A stretch of 64,000 nt of DNA from Rhizobium sp. ICMP 5592 (GTDB lineage: Bacteria; Pseudomonadota; Alphaproteobacteria; Rhizobiales; Rhizobiaceae). The notes below the pieces were generated by a model, which saw only the letters and a list, made by a program, of their open reading frames with translations, had not been told where the DNA came from and made no database searches. The DNA lies in the NCBI RefSeq assembly GCF_009498525.1, contig NZ_QSNT01000002.1, positions 1,116,001 to 1,180,000 on the forward strand, read 5' to 3'. The translations under genes were made by a program, and so were the position numbers. Positions within the stretch are counted from its first letter, which is position 1, and every line of letters starts with the position of its first letter. Below are positions 1-8,953 of this stretch, piece after piece.

Positions 1-1430
1 CGGATATGCGGCACGGAGAGTTTGATGCCGCCGCCGGTCTCGTCCAGTTCTGGCGGACGGAAGCGGACCACGTTCACCTCGGGCAGATGGACATTTGTCG
101 CGCCGGGTTCAAGCACATCGAACAGCCATTGCGGATTTTCCGGCAGGTCGCCGGGAAAGACCGCGGTCTTGCGATTGCCGTCGAAGCGCTCGCCACCGAT
201 CGTTTCCCCGTCCATGGGCGTGCCGACGATGACGGGCAGGGTTTGGCCGTCGCGTTTCACCGTCGCCTCACGCGTGGCGCGGACGGAGGCGATCGCCATG
301 ACGTCGATACCGGCGCCAGCCATGCCGATACGGTCGATGGCGCGTTCCACCAGGCGACGCGTCAAGGCTTCCAGCCGGTCGTGGCTTTCGTGATGAAGAT
401 GATCGGCCTTGGTCGCGGCAACCAATACGCGGTCGATGCGGCGGCCGAGCAGAGACGATAACAGGGAATTGGTGCCGGGACGGAAGCAGGCAAGCACATC
501 CGTCAGCGCCCGCTCGAGATCCTGTACAGCTTCCGGCCCACGATTGATCGCCTGCAGTGCGTCGACGAGGACGATCTGACGGTCGAGGCGGGCGAAATGC
601 TCGCGGAAGAAGGGTTTGACCACGACGGATTTGTAGGCCTCGTAGCGCCGCTCCATCATCGCCCAGAGCGAGCCTTTCTGCGCAATGGTTTCGCTTGCCG
701 GTATCAACGGCGCGAAAGTGAGCGCCGGCGAGCCGTCGAGGTCGCCGGGCAGCAGGAAACGGCCAGGCGGCAGGGTCGACAGCGAGCGTTCGTCGGACTT
801 GCAGGCCTTGAGATAGTCAGCGAAGCTCGTTGCAAGGTCGCGCGCCGTCATCTCGTCCGCCGGTACAGCGATGTCGGTCGCTTGCGTCAACGCCAGCCAT
901 TTTTCAGAGAGTTCGGCGCGCACGCCGGTCTTCGCCAGCGCCAGCGTTTCCTCGCTGAAGGTACGGAAATCCTTGGCGAGCAGCGGCAGATCGAGAAGCC
1001 ATTCGCCGGGATAGTCGACGATATCGATGGAAAGGCGGCCCGGCGAGAACAACCGGTTCCAGCCGCTGGCGCTCTGATAATCCAGCGTGATGCGCAGCTC
1101 GGAGATCGCCCGCGTTGAATCCGGCCAGATACGCTCCTTCACCAGTGCGCGGATGTGATCCTCATACTGGAAGCGCGGCACGGCGTCGTCCGGCTGTGGT
1201 TCCAGACGCACGGCGGAGACGCGGCCGGATTGTACCGGCTCGAACAGCGGCAGCCGGCCGCCGTTCAGGAGATTGTGCACCAGGGAGGAAATGAAGACGG
1301 TCTTGCCGGAGCGCGACAGGCCGGTGACGCCAAGACGAATGGTCGGATTGACGAGGCCCGTTGTGCGGTCGACGAGATTGTCGAAAGCGATCCGGGCGTC
1401 GTCCGTGAAGGAGGTCAGGCTTGGCGGCAA
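1..1430 (-). CDS. YcjX-family P-loop GTPase/ATPase (3' end cut by window edge)
   Basis: The minus strand from about 1430 to position 1 is open and translates to a protein starting LPPSLTSFTDDARIAF, followed closely by a Walker A motif, GVTGLSRSGKT. This short N-terminus and the GLSRSGKT P-loop match the YcjX/DUF463 family of predicted nucleotide-binding proteins, often stress-linked and of unknown biochemical role. The frame is closed by a stop just upstream (about 1505), so the start must be one of several TTG codons. I chose TTG 1430 because the residues after it resemble the family N-terminus; TTG 1463 and 1475 are alternatives. The C-terminus lies outside the window. It is downstream of, and on the same strand as, the SixA-type phosphatase gene. 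Confidence 0.8.
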   Translation of the reverse strand, partial: MPPSLTSFTDDARIAFDNLVDRTTGLVNPTIRLGVTGLSRSGKTVFISSLVHNLLNGGRLPLFEPVQSGRVSAVRLEPQPDDAVPRFQYEDHIRALVKERIWPDSTRAISELRITLDYQSASGWNRLFSPGRLSIDIVDYPGEWLLDLPLLAKDFRTFSEETLALAKTGVRAELSEKWLALTQATDIAVPADEMTARDLATSFADYLKACKSDERSLSTLPPGRFLLPGDLDGSPALTFAPLIPASETIAQKGSLWAMMERRYEAYKSVVVKPFFREHFARLDRQIVLVDALQAINRGPEAVQDLERALTDVLACFRPGTNSLLSSLLGRRIDRVLVAATKADHLHHESHDRLEALTRRLVERAIDRIGMAGAGIDVMAIASVRATREATVKRDGQTLPVIVGTPMDGETIGGERFDGNRKTAVFPGDLPENPQWLFDVLEPGATNVHLPEVNVVRFRPPELDETGGGIKLSVPHI

Positions 1431-1556
1431 GGCGGGATCCCTGAATGACAGCGTGGTCGTCAATATAGGAAGCAATACAAGCGCCGAAAAGATGAGCGGG
1501 CTTTATAGATCCAAACTCGCTAAATCATCGCCTAGCCCGATATTTTCCAATCGGGC

Positions 1557-2048
1557 CTATTCGGTGATGAATTCCGTCAGGACCCAGCCCGAGGATGTGG
1601 CATCGATCACGGCGAGACCGGCGGTCGGAAAGCCGCCAGGCAGGGCGGCGACCAGCGCATCATGGCCGACAAGGGCTTCGAGCGTCTGCTCGATGATCGG
1701 GTTATGGCCGACCAGCATCACGGAGTCCTCGGTCGCCTGCGAGGAGATAATTTCCAGATAAACGTCGAGTGTCGCATTATAGAGCGCGTCGACGAAACGC
1801 AATTCAGGAGGCGGGGTCATGGCTCGGCGGACGGCATCGGCGGTCTGGCGGCAGCGTAGCGCCGTCGAGGAAATGACGAGGTCCGGTTTGTAGTCCTTGT
1901 CGGCGGCCTTGTCGGCAACGATCTCGGCCGCCGCATAGCCATCGTCGCTTAGCGGCCGGTCGAAATCCCGCTGGCCGGGCGCGGCGTGCTGAGCCTGGGC
2001 ATGACGCAACAGGTAAATCCTGGAGGGCGGCGGCGAGATGCTGGTCAT
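1557..2048 (-). CDS. sixA: SixA-type histidine phosphatase
   Basis: The 163-residue protein has the branch-1 histidine phosphatase signature LLRHAQ near the N-terminus (R15, nucleophile H16) and a second catalytic His in VGHNP at about residue 114. The short single-domain length fits SixA, which dephosphorylates phosphohistidine on phosphotransfer proteins such as the Hpt domain of ArcB or the nitrogen PTS. Substrate here is not evident from sequence; a general phosphoglycerate-mutase-like phosphatase is the alternative. It lies upstream of the YcjX gene on the same strand with a gap of about 125 bp, and is divergent from the dksA-like gene. Confidence 0.8.
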   Translation of the reverse strand: MTSISPPPSRIYLLRHAQAQHAAPGQRDFDRPLSDDGYAAAEIVADKAADKDYKPDLVISSTALRCRQTADAVRRAMTPPPELRFVDALYNATLDVYLEIISSQATEDSVMLVGHNPIIEQTLEALVGHDALVAALPGGFPTAGLAVIDATSSGWVLTEFITE

Positions 2049-2239
2049 GGCGAAATTCCGATGCTGGATTTATCCTTTGACGTATCGTTTCATCCCATGT
2101 GCCGTCAACTGCGTAACTATTGGTGATGCGGGTACTTGGCGACCCATCACGCGAAGGTTACGGTGACAGCACAATTTCGATATTTCAAGAATATGATGAA
2201 AAAATAGACCGTTAGCCGAATTTTATGACAAAATTAAAA

Positions 2240-2293
2240 ATCGGTTTACAGCGTCTATTTGGCTTGAACCGATACTATCGGTTGGGATATACA
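2240..2293 (+). promoter_or_regulatory. Candidate dksA promoter with inverted-repeat operator
   Basis: A TTGAAC hexamer (2264-2269) and TATACA (2288-2293) are separated by 18 bp and lie about 36 bp before the TTG start. Between them is an inverted repeat, AACCGAT-ACT-ATCGGTT (2267-2283), and a third copy of ATCGGTT is at 2240-2246. The repeat fills the promoter spacer, a typical position for a repressor or an activator that remodels the spacer. Promoter and operator are inferences. Confidence 0.45.
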
Positions 2294-2328
2294 CCCCGCC
2301 ATATGAGATGTTCTTCAGGAGAATCGCG

Positions 2329-2748
2329 TTGAGTGAGAAGATCGATCTTAGCGAGTATGTGCCCTCGGAAAACGAGGAGTTCATGAATTCGCGTCAGCGG
2401 GCCTACTTTCGAGCGAAGCTAATAGCTTGGAAGAATGATATCCTAAGAGAAGCGCGCGAAACGCTCGAGCATCTGGCCGAGGAAAGCGCAAACCATCCCG
2501 ATCTCGCCGACCGAGCGTCCTCGGAAACCGACAGGGCCATCGAACTCCGGGCTCGCGACCGCCAGCGGAAACTGATCTCGAAAATTGATGCCGCTCTGCA
2601 ACGGATCGATGAAGGTACCTACGGCTATTGCGAAGAAACCGGTGAGCCGATCGGCTTGAAGCGCCTGGATGCCCGTCCGATCGCGACCCTGTCGATCGAA
2701 GCACAGGAACGCCACGAGCGCCGCGAAAAAGTTTATAAAGACGAATAG
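2329..2748 (+). CDS. dksA: DksA/TraR-type RNA polymerase regulator, single-cysteine zinc-finger form
   Basis: The 139-residue product has the DksA layout: a long coiled-coil domain followed by a degenerate C4 finger (YGYCEETGEPIGLKRL, then ARPIATLSIEAQE). Only one of the four zinc-binding cysteines remains, as is known for alphaproteobacterial DksA, which works without zinc. DksA binds the RNA polymerase secondary channel and acts with ppGpp in the stringent response. An upstream in-frame ATG exists at 2308, but TTG 2329 is preferred: AGGAGA (2317-2322) sits 6 nt before it, and the protein then begins SEKIDLSEY. It ends in a bidirectional terminator shared with the convergent FliO-like gene. 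Confidence 0.88.
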   Translation: MSEKIDLSEYVPSENEEFMNSRQRAYFRAKLIAWKNDILREARETLEHLAEESANHPDLADRASSETDRAIELRARDRQRKLISKIDAALQRIDEGTYGYCEETGEPIGLKRLDARPIATLSIEAQERHERREKVYKDE

Positions 2749-2781
2749 GCACTGTCCGGCTAAAATCGGACTGCAAAAAAT

Positions 2782-2816
2782 AAAGGCACGACGGAAATCT
2801 CCGTCGTGCCTTTTTT
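2782..2816. terminator. Bidirectional rho-independent terminator (dksA / FliO-like gene)
   Basis: A perfect 14-bp stem (2782-2795 with 2800-2813) closes a 4-nt loop. It is followed on the plus strand by TTTTTT and preceded by an A-rich run that becomes a U-tract on the minus strand. It lies between two convergent stop codons. Confidence 0.9.
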
Positions 2817-2853
2817 GTATCTTCGTAGAGAGCCAATTGCGGCCGCATACCGG

Positions 2854-3720
2854 TTACTTGTCGCGGTTGACGCTCATTTCGCCAAAAATGCGCGCAACTT
2901 CCTTCTGAAGTGCTGCGTCCGAACCGGTGATCGGCGCGAGTTCGGGGTCCCGGCGCTGCGCGGGAGCGACTGCAGGTTGCTGTTGTATTTGCGGCAGCGG
3001 CTGCACGTTCGGAATGATCCGCTCGGCGGTGAGGTTGCTTGCCATTTCCGCTTCCAGCACGCGCTGGAAATCACTGCCGGGTTCGCGCGCTTGCGGTGCT
3101 GCAACCGCCGGGGCGGCGGGAGCGGGGCGTGGTGGCTCTTGCGGCAGGACGACGTGGCGCGCCGCGTCCAGTATCTCGGCCGCCTCCGCTTCGCTCAGCA
3201 CGGCTGCTGCGGGCTGTTGCGGGCGCGGCGGCTGGGCGGCCACCGGCTGCGGGCGCTCGATTGTCGGCGCGACGGCAACGGTCGGTTCGGCTTTCAGGTA
3301 GGCTTCGATCTTGGCTTCCGCCGGCTCAGGCGCCGGGCGGTCAAGGCGAGGGAGTTCCGGTACCGGCTCCAGCCGTCGTTCAGGAGCGGCGGGCAATTCG
3401 ACCGGGACTGGCGTCTGTGCGGCGGCCTTGCTTGGGTCGGAAATGCCGGATTCGATGACGATATCGGTCGGGCCGCCGATCATGATGAGGTGTTCGATGC
3501 CGTCGCGCCGGACCAGCACGAGGCGGCGGCGGGCATCGACAGCGGCAGCATCCAGCACCTGCAGGCGCGGCTGGCGGTTCTTTCCGCCCCGCACAAAGGG
3601 CGACGGCGCCCGGCTGCGTAGGATCCAAAGGATGCCGATCAGCAGGAGAAGGGCGATACCCACCCCACCGGCTGCAAGAAGGAAGCGGCTGCCATAGGCC
3701 CCGGCGATTTCGTCCCACAT
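2854..3720 (-). CDS. FliO-domain membrane protein
   Basis: The product from ATG 3720 is 288 residues: a short periplasmic N-terminus, one transmembrane segment (GGVGIALLLLIGILWIL, about residues 17-34), then a conserved cytoplasmic block (PRLQVLDAAAVDARRRLVLVRRD, HLIMIGGPTDIVIE) that resembles the FliO/SpoIIIAE-type small domain, then a long Pro/Ala-rich tail. FliO assists assembly of the flagellar export gate, but this gene is away from any flagellar cluster in the window, so that role is uncertain. An upstream ATG (3816) would add 32 residues; ATG 3720 has GGAG nearby and puts the membrane segment close to the start. It is divergent from cckA. Confidence 0.7.
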   Translation of the reverse strand: MWDEIAGAYGSRFLLAAGGVGIALLLLIGILWILRSRAPSPFVRGGKNRQPRLQVLDAAAVDARRRLVLVRRDGIEHLIMIGGPTDIVIESGISDPSKAAAQTPVPVELPAAPERRLEPVPELPRLDRPAPEPAEAKIEAYLKAEPTVAVAPTIERPQPVAAQPPRPQQPAAAVLSEAEAAEILDAARHVVLPQEPPRPAPAAPAVAAPQAREPGSDFQRVLEAEMASNLTAERIIPNVQPLPQIQQQPAVAPAQRRDPELAPITGSDAALQKEVARIFGEMSVNRDK

Positions 3721-4009
3721 GTCGAGATACTCCGTAATTAACCCCGATGTCGCGGCCTTGCCGTGGTATACGACTGGCCGCGCGGCTTCCTCTTTGTCCT
3801 GATATGAGGCAATCATATGGACAGGTCCGCCTTCGAGGCAAGATAGGATCGTTCGCTGTCCAGCGCTCTTCCTTGTGAATACAAGCCTTTCTGCCTCCGC
3901 AAAGCTTTTTGCTGAGGCGGCAAATTGCTAAAGATGATTCGAAAGGTCCGATTCCGGCGATCCGTCAAGTGCACGACGCAACAAGGAAGAGGATGGAGAC
4001 GAGGGGTCC

Positions 4010-6625
4010 ATGACGAAGCAGCGTCCGTCCGACGAGTATAGCGTACCGCTGGTGGACCACGGGGTTCGTTCGGGCACCGTGCTGCGCATCATCCTGCTGG
4101 CCCTGGTGTTGGTGGCCGCAGCCGCGGCGTTTGTGGTCTTCAAGGACGAGCTCGACAATGAGGCCGTGCTCGGCGGGCTCGGCATTCTGGCCATGGTCGG
4201 CATCTTCTTTCTCGTGTCATCGATCATCGGCTTTGTCGAGGTGATGCCGCAGACACAGTCCGACAGCCTGGCACGCTCCTTCCTGAACAGCCATCCGGAC
4301 GGCACGCTGATCACCGACGAAAAGGGCCGTATCGTCTATGCCAATGCCGCCTACGGTCGATTGACGGGCGCCGCCAAGGCGACCGAGGTGCAGTCGCTGG
4401 AAACGCTGCTGTCACGCAACCGGGAATCGAATGAGGCGCTCTATCGCCTGGCCAATGGCCTGCGTGACGGCAAGGAAGGATCCGAGGAGTTCCGGCTGCT
4501 GAAGCCGCTCGGCCTTGCGGAAAGCACTGGCAATGGCGCGCATTGGTATCGCCTGAAGGCGCGCGTTCTGTCGCCGGAGCAGGGACGCGGCAAGGCGCTG
4601 CATATCTGGCAGATCATCGACATCACTTCTGAACGTGATGACCAGGAGCGTTTCTTCAAGGAACTGCAGAATGCCATCGACTATCTCGATCATGCGCCGG
4701 CCGGTTTCTTCTCGGCGGGTCGCAAGGGCGAGATATTCTATTTGAACGCGACGCTTGCCGAATGGCTGGGCTTCGATCTCACCAAGTTCACGCCGGGCTC
4801 GATGAGCGTCGGCGATCTCGTCGCGGGCGAGGGTCTGACGCTGATCCAGTCCGTGCAGGCCGAGCCGGGGCTGAAGAAGACCGTGACGCTCGATCTCGAC
4901 CTACGTCGCGCCAACGGCCAAAGCCTGCCGGTGCAGATCGTCCATAGCGTCACCTCGATGCGCGACGGTGCGCCGGGCGAAAGCCGGACCATCGTTCTGA
5001 CGCGCCAGAATGGCGGCGACAACGATCAGTCTGCCTCCGTCGCGGCGATGCGTTTCAGCCGCTTTTTCAACAATACGCCGATGGCTATCGCCTCGGTCGA
5101 TGGCGCGGGGCGCATCCTGCGCACGAACGCGCCCTTCCTGAAGCTCTTCTCTGATCTGGTGTCGCGCGACGATATCGAGCGTGGCGCTGCGCTTGAGACG
5201 ATCGTCAATGAAAGCGACCGCCCGCGGCTCGAGGATGCGCTGGCCGCCGCCAAGGACCGGCAGGGCGATATCCCGCCGATCGATTCCCGCAATCCGAAGG
5301 ACGATACGCGGCATTTCCGCTTCTATATCAATGCCGTCATCGATCAGACCGACGAGGCGCCGGAAGAGGCGGCCATCGTCTATGCCGTCGAAGTGACCGA
5401 GCAGAAGGCTCTGGAAACTCAGATGGCGCAAACGCAGAAGATGAATGCGGTCGGCACGCTTGCCGGCGGCATCGCGCATGATTTCAACAATGTGTTGACC
5501 GCGATCCTGTTGTCTTCCGATCACCTGCTGCTGCAGGCCCGCCCGGCCGACGCCAGCTTCGCGGATCTGATGGAGATCAAGCGCAACGCCAACCGCGCCG
5601 CCGTGCTGGTGCGGCAATTGCTCGCCTTCTCGCGCAAGCAGACGATGCGGCCGACGATCCTCAACCTGACCGACGTGATTGGCGATCTGCGCATGCTGGT
5701 GGAACGGCTGCTCTCGGGCACGCATGTGAAGCTCGATGTCGATTATGGCCGCGATCTCTGGCCTGTGAAGACCGACCTGTCGCAGTTCGAGCAGGTGCTG
5801 ATCAATCTGTGCGTCAACGCCCGTGATGCCATGCCGGGTGGTGGCACGCTGACACTGCGCACCCGCAATCTCCCGGCCCCGGATGTCGCCGCCTTCAACT
5901 ATGCCTACCTGCCGCATGAGGAGATGGTGCTGGTCGAGGTCAACGATACCGGCACCGGTATTGCCCCCGAAATCATGGACAAGATTTTCGAGCCCTTCTT
6001 CACGACGAAGGAAGTGGGCAAAGGCACGGGCCTCGGTCTTGCCATGGTCTATGGCATCATCAAGCAGTCTGGCGGCTATATCCATCCGGAATCGGAAGTC
6101 GGCAAGGGCACCACCTTCCGCATCTTCCTGCCGCGCCATATCGTCGAAATGCCGGTTCTGACCGAAGGCCAGACGCCGGAGAGCCGCGATATCTCCGCGA
6201 TGGACCAGAGCGTCGCCGCCGTTGTTCCGCCGGAAGAACCGGCGGATCTCACCGGCAAGTCGGCGGTCGTCCTTCTGGTCGAAGACGAAGAGGCGGTGCG
6301 TCGCGGCGGCAAGCGCATGCTTGAGACGCGCGGCTATACCGTCTACGAGGCCGGCTCCGGCGTCGAGGCGCTCGAGATCATGGACGAACTCGATGGCCAG
6401 GTGGATGTCGTCGTGTCCGACGTCGTCATGCCGGAAATGGACGGGCCGACGCTGCTGGGTGAACTGCGCAAGAAATATCCGGATATGAAGTTCATCTTCG
6501 TCTCCGGCTATGCCGAGGACGCCTTCGCGCGCAACCTGCCCGCCGACGCCAAATTCGGCTTCCTGCCGAAGCCGTTCTCGCTGAAGCAGCTTGCCGTGGT
6601 CGTTAGAGAAACTTTGGATCACTAA
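4010..6625 (+). CDS. cckA: Hybrid sensor histidine kinase/phosphatase CckA
   Basis: The 871-residue protein has two N-terminal transmembrane helices (about residues 22-45 and 52-75), PAS-like regions (about 85-200, 215-330, 345-465), a HisKA domain with GGIAHDFNN (phosphorylated H490), an HATPase domain with DTGTGI and [13 protein letters not shown], and a C-terminal receiver domain with [13 protein letters not shown] (phospho-acceptor D804) and a FLPKPF lysine motif. This order and the HDFNN box are diagnostic of CckA, which drives the ChpT-CtrA phosphorelay controlling the alphaproteobacterial cell cycle. ATG 4010 follows GAGGGG. ChpT and CtrA are not in this window. Confidence 0.95.
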   Translation: MTKQRPSDEYSVPLVDHGVRSGTVLRIILLALVLVAAAAAFVVFKDELDNEAVLGGLGILAMVGIFFLVSSIIGFVEVMPQTQSDSLARSFLNSHPDGTLITDEKGRIVYANAAYGRLTGAAKATEVQSLETLLSRNRESNEALYRLANGLRDGKEGSEEFRLLKPLGLAESTGNGAHWYRLKARVLSPEQGRGKALHIWQIIDITSERDDQERFFKELQNAIDYLDHAPAGFFSAGRKGEIFYLNATLAEWLGFDLTKFTPGSMSVGDLVAGEGLTLIQSVQAEPGLKKTVTLDLDLRRANGQSLPVQIVHSVTSMRDGAPGESRTIVLTRQNGGDNDQSASVAAMRFSRFFNNTPMAIASVDGAGRILRTNAPFLKLFSDLVSRDDIERGAALETIVNESDRPRLEDALAAAKDRQGDIPPIDSRNPKDDTRHFRFYINAVIDQTDEAPEEAAIVYAVEVTEQKALETQMAQTQKMNAVGTLAGGIAHDFNNVLTAILLSSDHLLLQARPADASFADLMEIKRNANRAAVLVRQLLAFSRKQTMRPTILNLTDVIGDLRMLVERLLSGTHVKLDVDYGRDLWPVKTDLSQFEQVLINLCVNARDAMPGGGTLTLRTRNLPAPDVAAFNYAYLPHEEMVLVEVNDTGTGIAPEIMDKIFEPFFTTKEVGKGTGLGLAMVYGIIKQSGGYIHPESEVGKGTTFRIFLPRHIVEMPVLTEGQTPESRDISAMDQSVAAVVPPEEPADLTGKSAVVLLVEDEEAVRRGGKRMLETRGYTVYEAGSGVEALEIMDELDGQVDVVVSDVVMPEMDGPTLLGELRKKYPDMKFIFVSGYAEDAFARNLPADAKFGFLPKPFSLKQLAVVVRETLDH

Positions 6626-6636
6626 TGAAGAGATTG

Positions 6637-6658
6637 CCGTAAAATTATGTTTTTACGG
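6637..6658 (+). terminator. Stem-loop after cckA
   Basis: CCGTAAAA (6637-6644) and TTTTACGG (6651-6658) form an 8-bp stem 12 nt after the cckA stop. There is no clean U-tract, so termination strength is uncertain. Confidence 0.45.
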
Positions 6659-6768
6659 GATTTCTGTTCTAGAGATTGAGCGCAAGCAGGTGGCGATGTC
6701 CTGATGTCGACCAGGGGATCTCGATATTCCGATTGCCATTTTTATCCGATCCGTGGCATCAAACAGCC

Positions 6769-6819
6769 ATGATCGACTTTGCAAATCCCAATCTGCTGAT
6801 GTGGTGGCGCTCCTTCTAG
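6769..6819 (+). CDS. Short Trp-codon leader peptide upstream of trpS
   Basis: ATG 6769 to TAG 6817-6819 encodes 16 residues, [16 protein letters not shown]. Two adjacent Trp codons (TGG TGG, 6802-6807) stand four codons before the stop, the arrangement expected of a tryptophan leader peptide. The stop and last codons lie inside a hairpin (6808-6824). The next gene, 113 nt downstream, charges tRNA-Trp, which makes chance occurrence unlikely. A weak point is the absence of a clear Shine-Dalgarno before ATG 6769. Translation is inferred. Confidence 0.6.
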   Translation: MIDFANPNLLMWWRSF

Positions 6820-6931
6820 GAGCGGCAGTCGTCATTTCTTGAAATCGACCCTTGCCGCCGTGATCCGGCAGCCATGGTCAATTTCTCGACATTCCTCCCG
6901 ATCGCGGTGGCTCCCTTACGGAGCAACGACA
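6808..6931 (+). promoter_or_regulatory. Candidate tryptophan-responsive attenuator of trpS
   Basis: Several complementary arms lie between the leader ORF and trpS. (a) CGCTCC 6808-6813 with GGAGCG 6819-6824, over the leader stop. (b) CGGCAGTCG...ATTTC (6824-6839) with GAAATCGA...TGCCG (6841-6857), imperfect. (c) TGCCG 6853-6857 with CGGCA 6866-6870. (d) a 12-bp helix GCCGCCGTGATC 6854-6865 with 6900-6911, including two G-U pairs. (e) GCTCC 6910-6914 with GGAGC 6920-6924, which contains the trpS Shine-Dalgarno. Arms of b, c and d exclude one another, and the GCTCC/GGAGC pairs of a and e are interchangeable. No U-tract follows any hairpin, so control of translation initiation is more likely than transcript termination. 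Confidence 0.55.
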
Positions 6932-7951
6932 ATGTCTTCACCGATCGATAGCCGCCCGGTCATCCTGACGGGCGATCGCCCAACCGGCCCACTCCATCTC
7001 GGCCATTATGTTGGTTCCCTCAGGAACCGCGTCGCCCTTCAACACAGCCATCGGCAATACCTGCTTCTCGCGGATACGCAGGCCCTGACCGACAATGCCG
7101 ATGATCCGGACAGGGTCCGCCGCAATGTCATGGAAGTCGCGTTTGATTATCTCGCCGTGGGGATCGATCCGGCGGAGACGACGATCTGCCTGCAATCCGC
7201 CTTGCCGGCGCTTGCAGAATTGACGCTTCTCTATCTGAATTTCGTGACCGTCGGGCGGCTTGAGCGCAACCCGACGATCAAGACGGAAATCCAGTTTCGC
7301 GGCTTCGAACGCGATATTCCTGCCGGGTTCCTTTGCTACCCGGTCTCGCAGGCGGCCGACATTACCGCCTTCAAGGCGACGATCGTTCCCGTCGGCGAAG
7401 ATCAGGCTCCGTTGATTGAGCAGACCAACGAGATCGTGCGTCGTCTCAATCGGCAGGTTGGCCGCGAGATTCTTTTCGAAGCCGACGCTATGATCCCGGC
7501 GGTGGGTCGCCTGCCGGGTGTCGACGGCAAGGCGAAGATGAGCAAATCGCAGGGTAACGCCATACCGCTCTCTGCCTCACCGGACGTTATTCGCCAGGCG
7601 GTGCGGCGGATGTACACTGACCCCGATCATCTGTGCGCCGCCGATCCGGGTAAGGTCGAAGGCAACGTCGTCTTCACCTATCTGGACGCGTTTGCCGAGA
7701 ATCGGGATTTGGTCGATGAGATGAAGGTGCGTTATCGAAAGGGTGAGCTGGGTGACATGGCGGTAAAACGGCACCTCGAAGATGTGCTGCAGGCGCTACT
7801 CGCGCCCATTCGCGAGAGACGTGTCCGTTATGCGGGCGATCCGGGTTATGTTCTGGACTTGCTGCGGCAGGGCACGCTGAAGGCAAGGGAGCGGACCGAG
7901 GCGACGCTCGACGAACTGCGCGCCGCTCTGGGTCTCTTCAGGTTGACCTGA
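6932..7951 (+). CDS. trpS: Tryptophanyl-tRNA synthetase, auxiliary type (TrpRS2)
   Basis: The 339-residue class I synthetase has a HIGH-type motif in [18 protein letters not shown] and a KMSKS motif in [11 protein letters not shown]. The [18 protein letters not shown] form differs from the usual proteobacterial G-x-QPSG-x-LHLGNYLGA and recalls TrpRS of Gram-positive bacteria and accessory TrpRS II enzymes. It charges tRNA-Trp with tryptophan in the cytoplasm. An upstream in-frame ATG (6839) exists, but ATG 6932 has GGAG (6920-6923) correctly spaced and starts where the family starts. The gene stands alone between cckA and the convergent psu operon. Whether a standard trpS also exists cannot be seen here. 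Confidence 0.88.
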   Translation: MSSPIDSRPVILTGDRPTGPLHLGHYVGSLRNRVALQHSHRQYLLLADTQALTDNADDPDRVRRNVMEVAFDYLAVGIDPAETTICLQSALPALAELTLLYLNFVTVGRLERNPTIKTEIQFRGFERDIPAGFLCYPVSQAADITAFKATIVPVGEDQAPLIEQTNEIVRRLNRQVGREILFEADAMIPAVGRLPGVDGKAKMSKSQGNAIPLSASPDVIRQAVRRMYTDPDHLCAADPGKVEGNVVFTYLDAFAENRDLVDEMKVRYRKGELGDMAVKRHLEDVLQALLAPIRERRVRYAGDPGYVLDLLRQGTLKARERTEATLDELRAALGLFRLT

Positions 7952-7980
7952 TGAGCGGCGCTGTCCGTCGAGCCGTCTTG

Positions 7981-8907
7981 TTATTCCGCCAGGGCAACCG
8001 CGATTTCAGCGGCGAGGCGTGCGTTGTTTTCGACCAGCGCAATGTTGGTCTTCAGGCTGCGGCCATCGGTGAGGTCGAAGATGGTGCTGAGTAGGTAGGG
8101 AGTGACCGCCTTGCCGGCGATTTCGTCTCGTTCGGCGCTGTCGAGCGCGCGTTCGATGTAGATCTCCATCTCCTCGCGCGGGATTTCGGCGGCTTCCGGC
8201 ACGGGATTGGCGATCAGCATGCCGCCGTCGATGCCGAGCTGTTCGCGAGTTGCCTGGAAATTGGCGATTGCTGCCGGGCTGTTCAGCGTCAGCGGGCTCG
8301 GCAGACCGGAGGAGCGCGACCAGAAGGCCGGGAATTCGGCGCTGTCGTAGGTGACGACCGGAACGCCGCGGGTTTCCAGCACTTCCAGTGTCTTCGGAAT
8401 GTCGAGGATCGCCTTGGCGCCGGCGCAGACGACGATGACGCCAGTGCGCGCGAGTTCTTCCAGGTCGGCGGAGATGTCGAAGCTTTCCTCAGCACCGCGA
8501 TGCACGCCGCCGATGCCGCCGGTGGCGAAGACCTTGATGCCGGCGCGGGCGGCGGCGATCATGGTTGCGGCGACCGTTGTCGCGCCCGTGCGGCGCTCGG
8601 CAATCGCGAAGGCGAGATCGGCGCGCGAAACCTTCATCGCGCCTTCGGTCTTGGCGAGCGCTTCCAGCTCTTCAGGCTCCAGGCCGATATGCAGGACGCC
8701 ATGAATGACGGCGATGGTTGCCGGCACGGCGCCTTCCTGGCGGATGATCGCCTCGACGCTCTGCGCCATCTCGATATTGCCGGGATAGGGCATGCCATGG
8801 GTGATGATGGTCGATTCCAGTGCTACCAGAGGCGCGCCACGCAGCTTGGCGGCGGCAACCTCTTTCGAATAGGAGATCGGCAGCAGGGGGGAAATAGGCT
8901 TGGTCAT
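7981..8907 (-). CDS. psuG: Pseudouridine-5'-phosphate glycosidase
   Basis: The 308-residue protein shows the PsuG signature VALESTIITHGMPYPGN near residue 30 and GGIGGVHRGAEESFDISADLEEL in the middle, and covers the family's normal length. PsuG reversibly splits pseudouridine 5'-phosphate into uracil and ribose 5-phosphate in the cytoplasm, recycling modified nucleoside from RNA turnover. It follows psuK on the same strand after 46 bp, so the two enzymes of the pathway probably form an operon. The gene converges on trpS. Confidence 0.93.
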   Translation of the reverse strand: MTKPISPLLPISYSKEVAAAKLRGAPLVALESTIITHGMPYPGNIEMAQSVEAIIRQEGAVPATIAVIHGVLHIGLEPEELEALAKTEGAMKVSRADLAFAIAERRTGATTVAATMIAAARAGIKVFATGGIGGVHRGAEESFDISADLEELARTGVIVVCAGAKAILDIPKTLEVLETRGVPVVTYDSAEFPAFWSRSSGLPSPLTLNSPAAIANFQATREQLGIDGGMLIANPVPEAAEIPREEMEIYIERALDSAERDEIAGKAVTPYLLSTIFDLTDGRSLKTNIALVENNARLAAEIAVALAE

Positions 8908-8953
8908 GGTCTAGTCCAATCGGCTGAAACAGGAAATGCGAAATCAATGCGCT

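Noticed and set aside
4901..6622. 573-residue minus-strand frame opposite cckA
   Set aside because: Composition artefact of the antisense frame; His- and Arg-rich without domain sense, while cckA is unambiguous.
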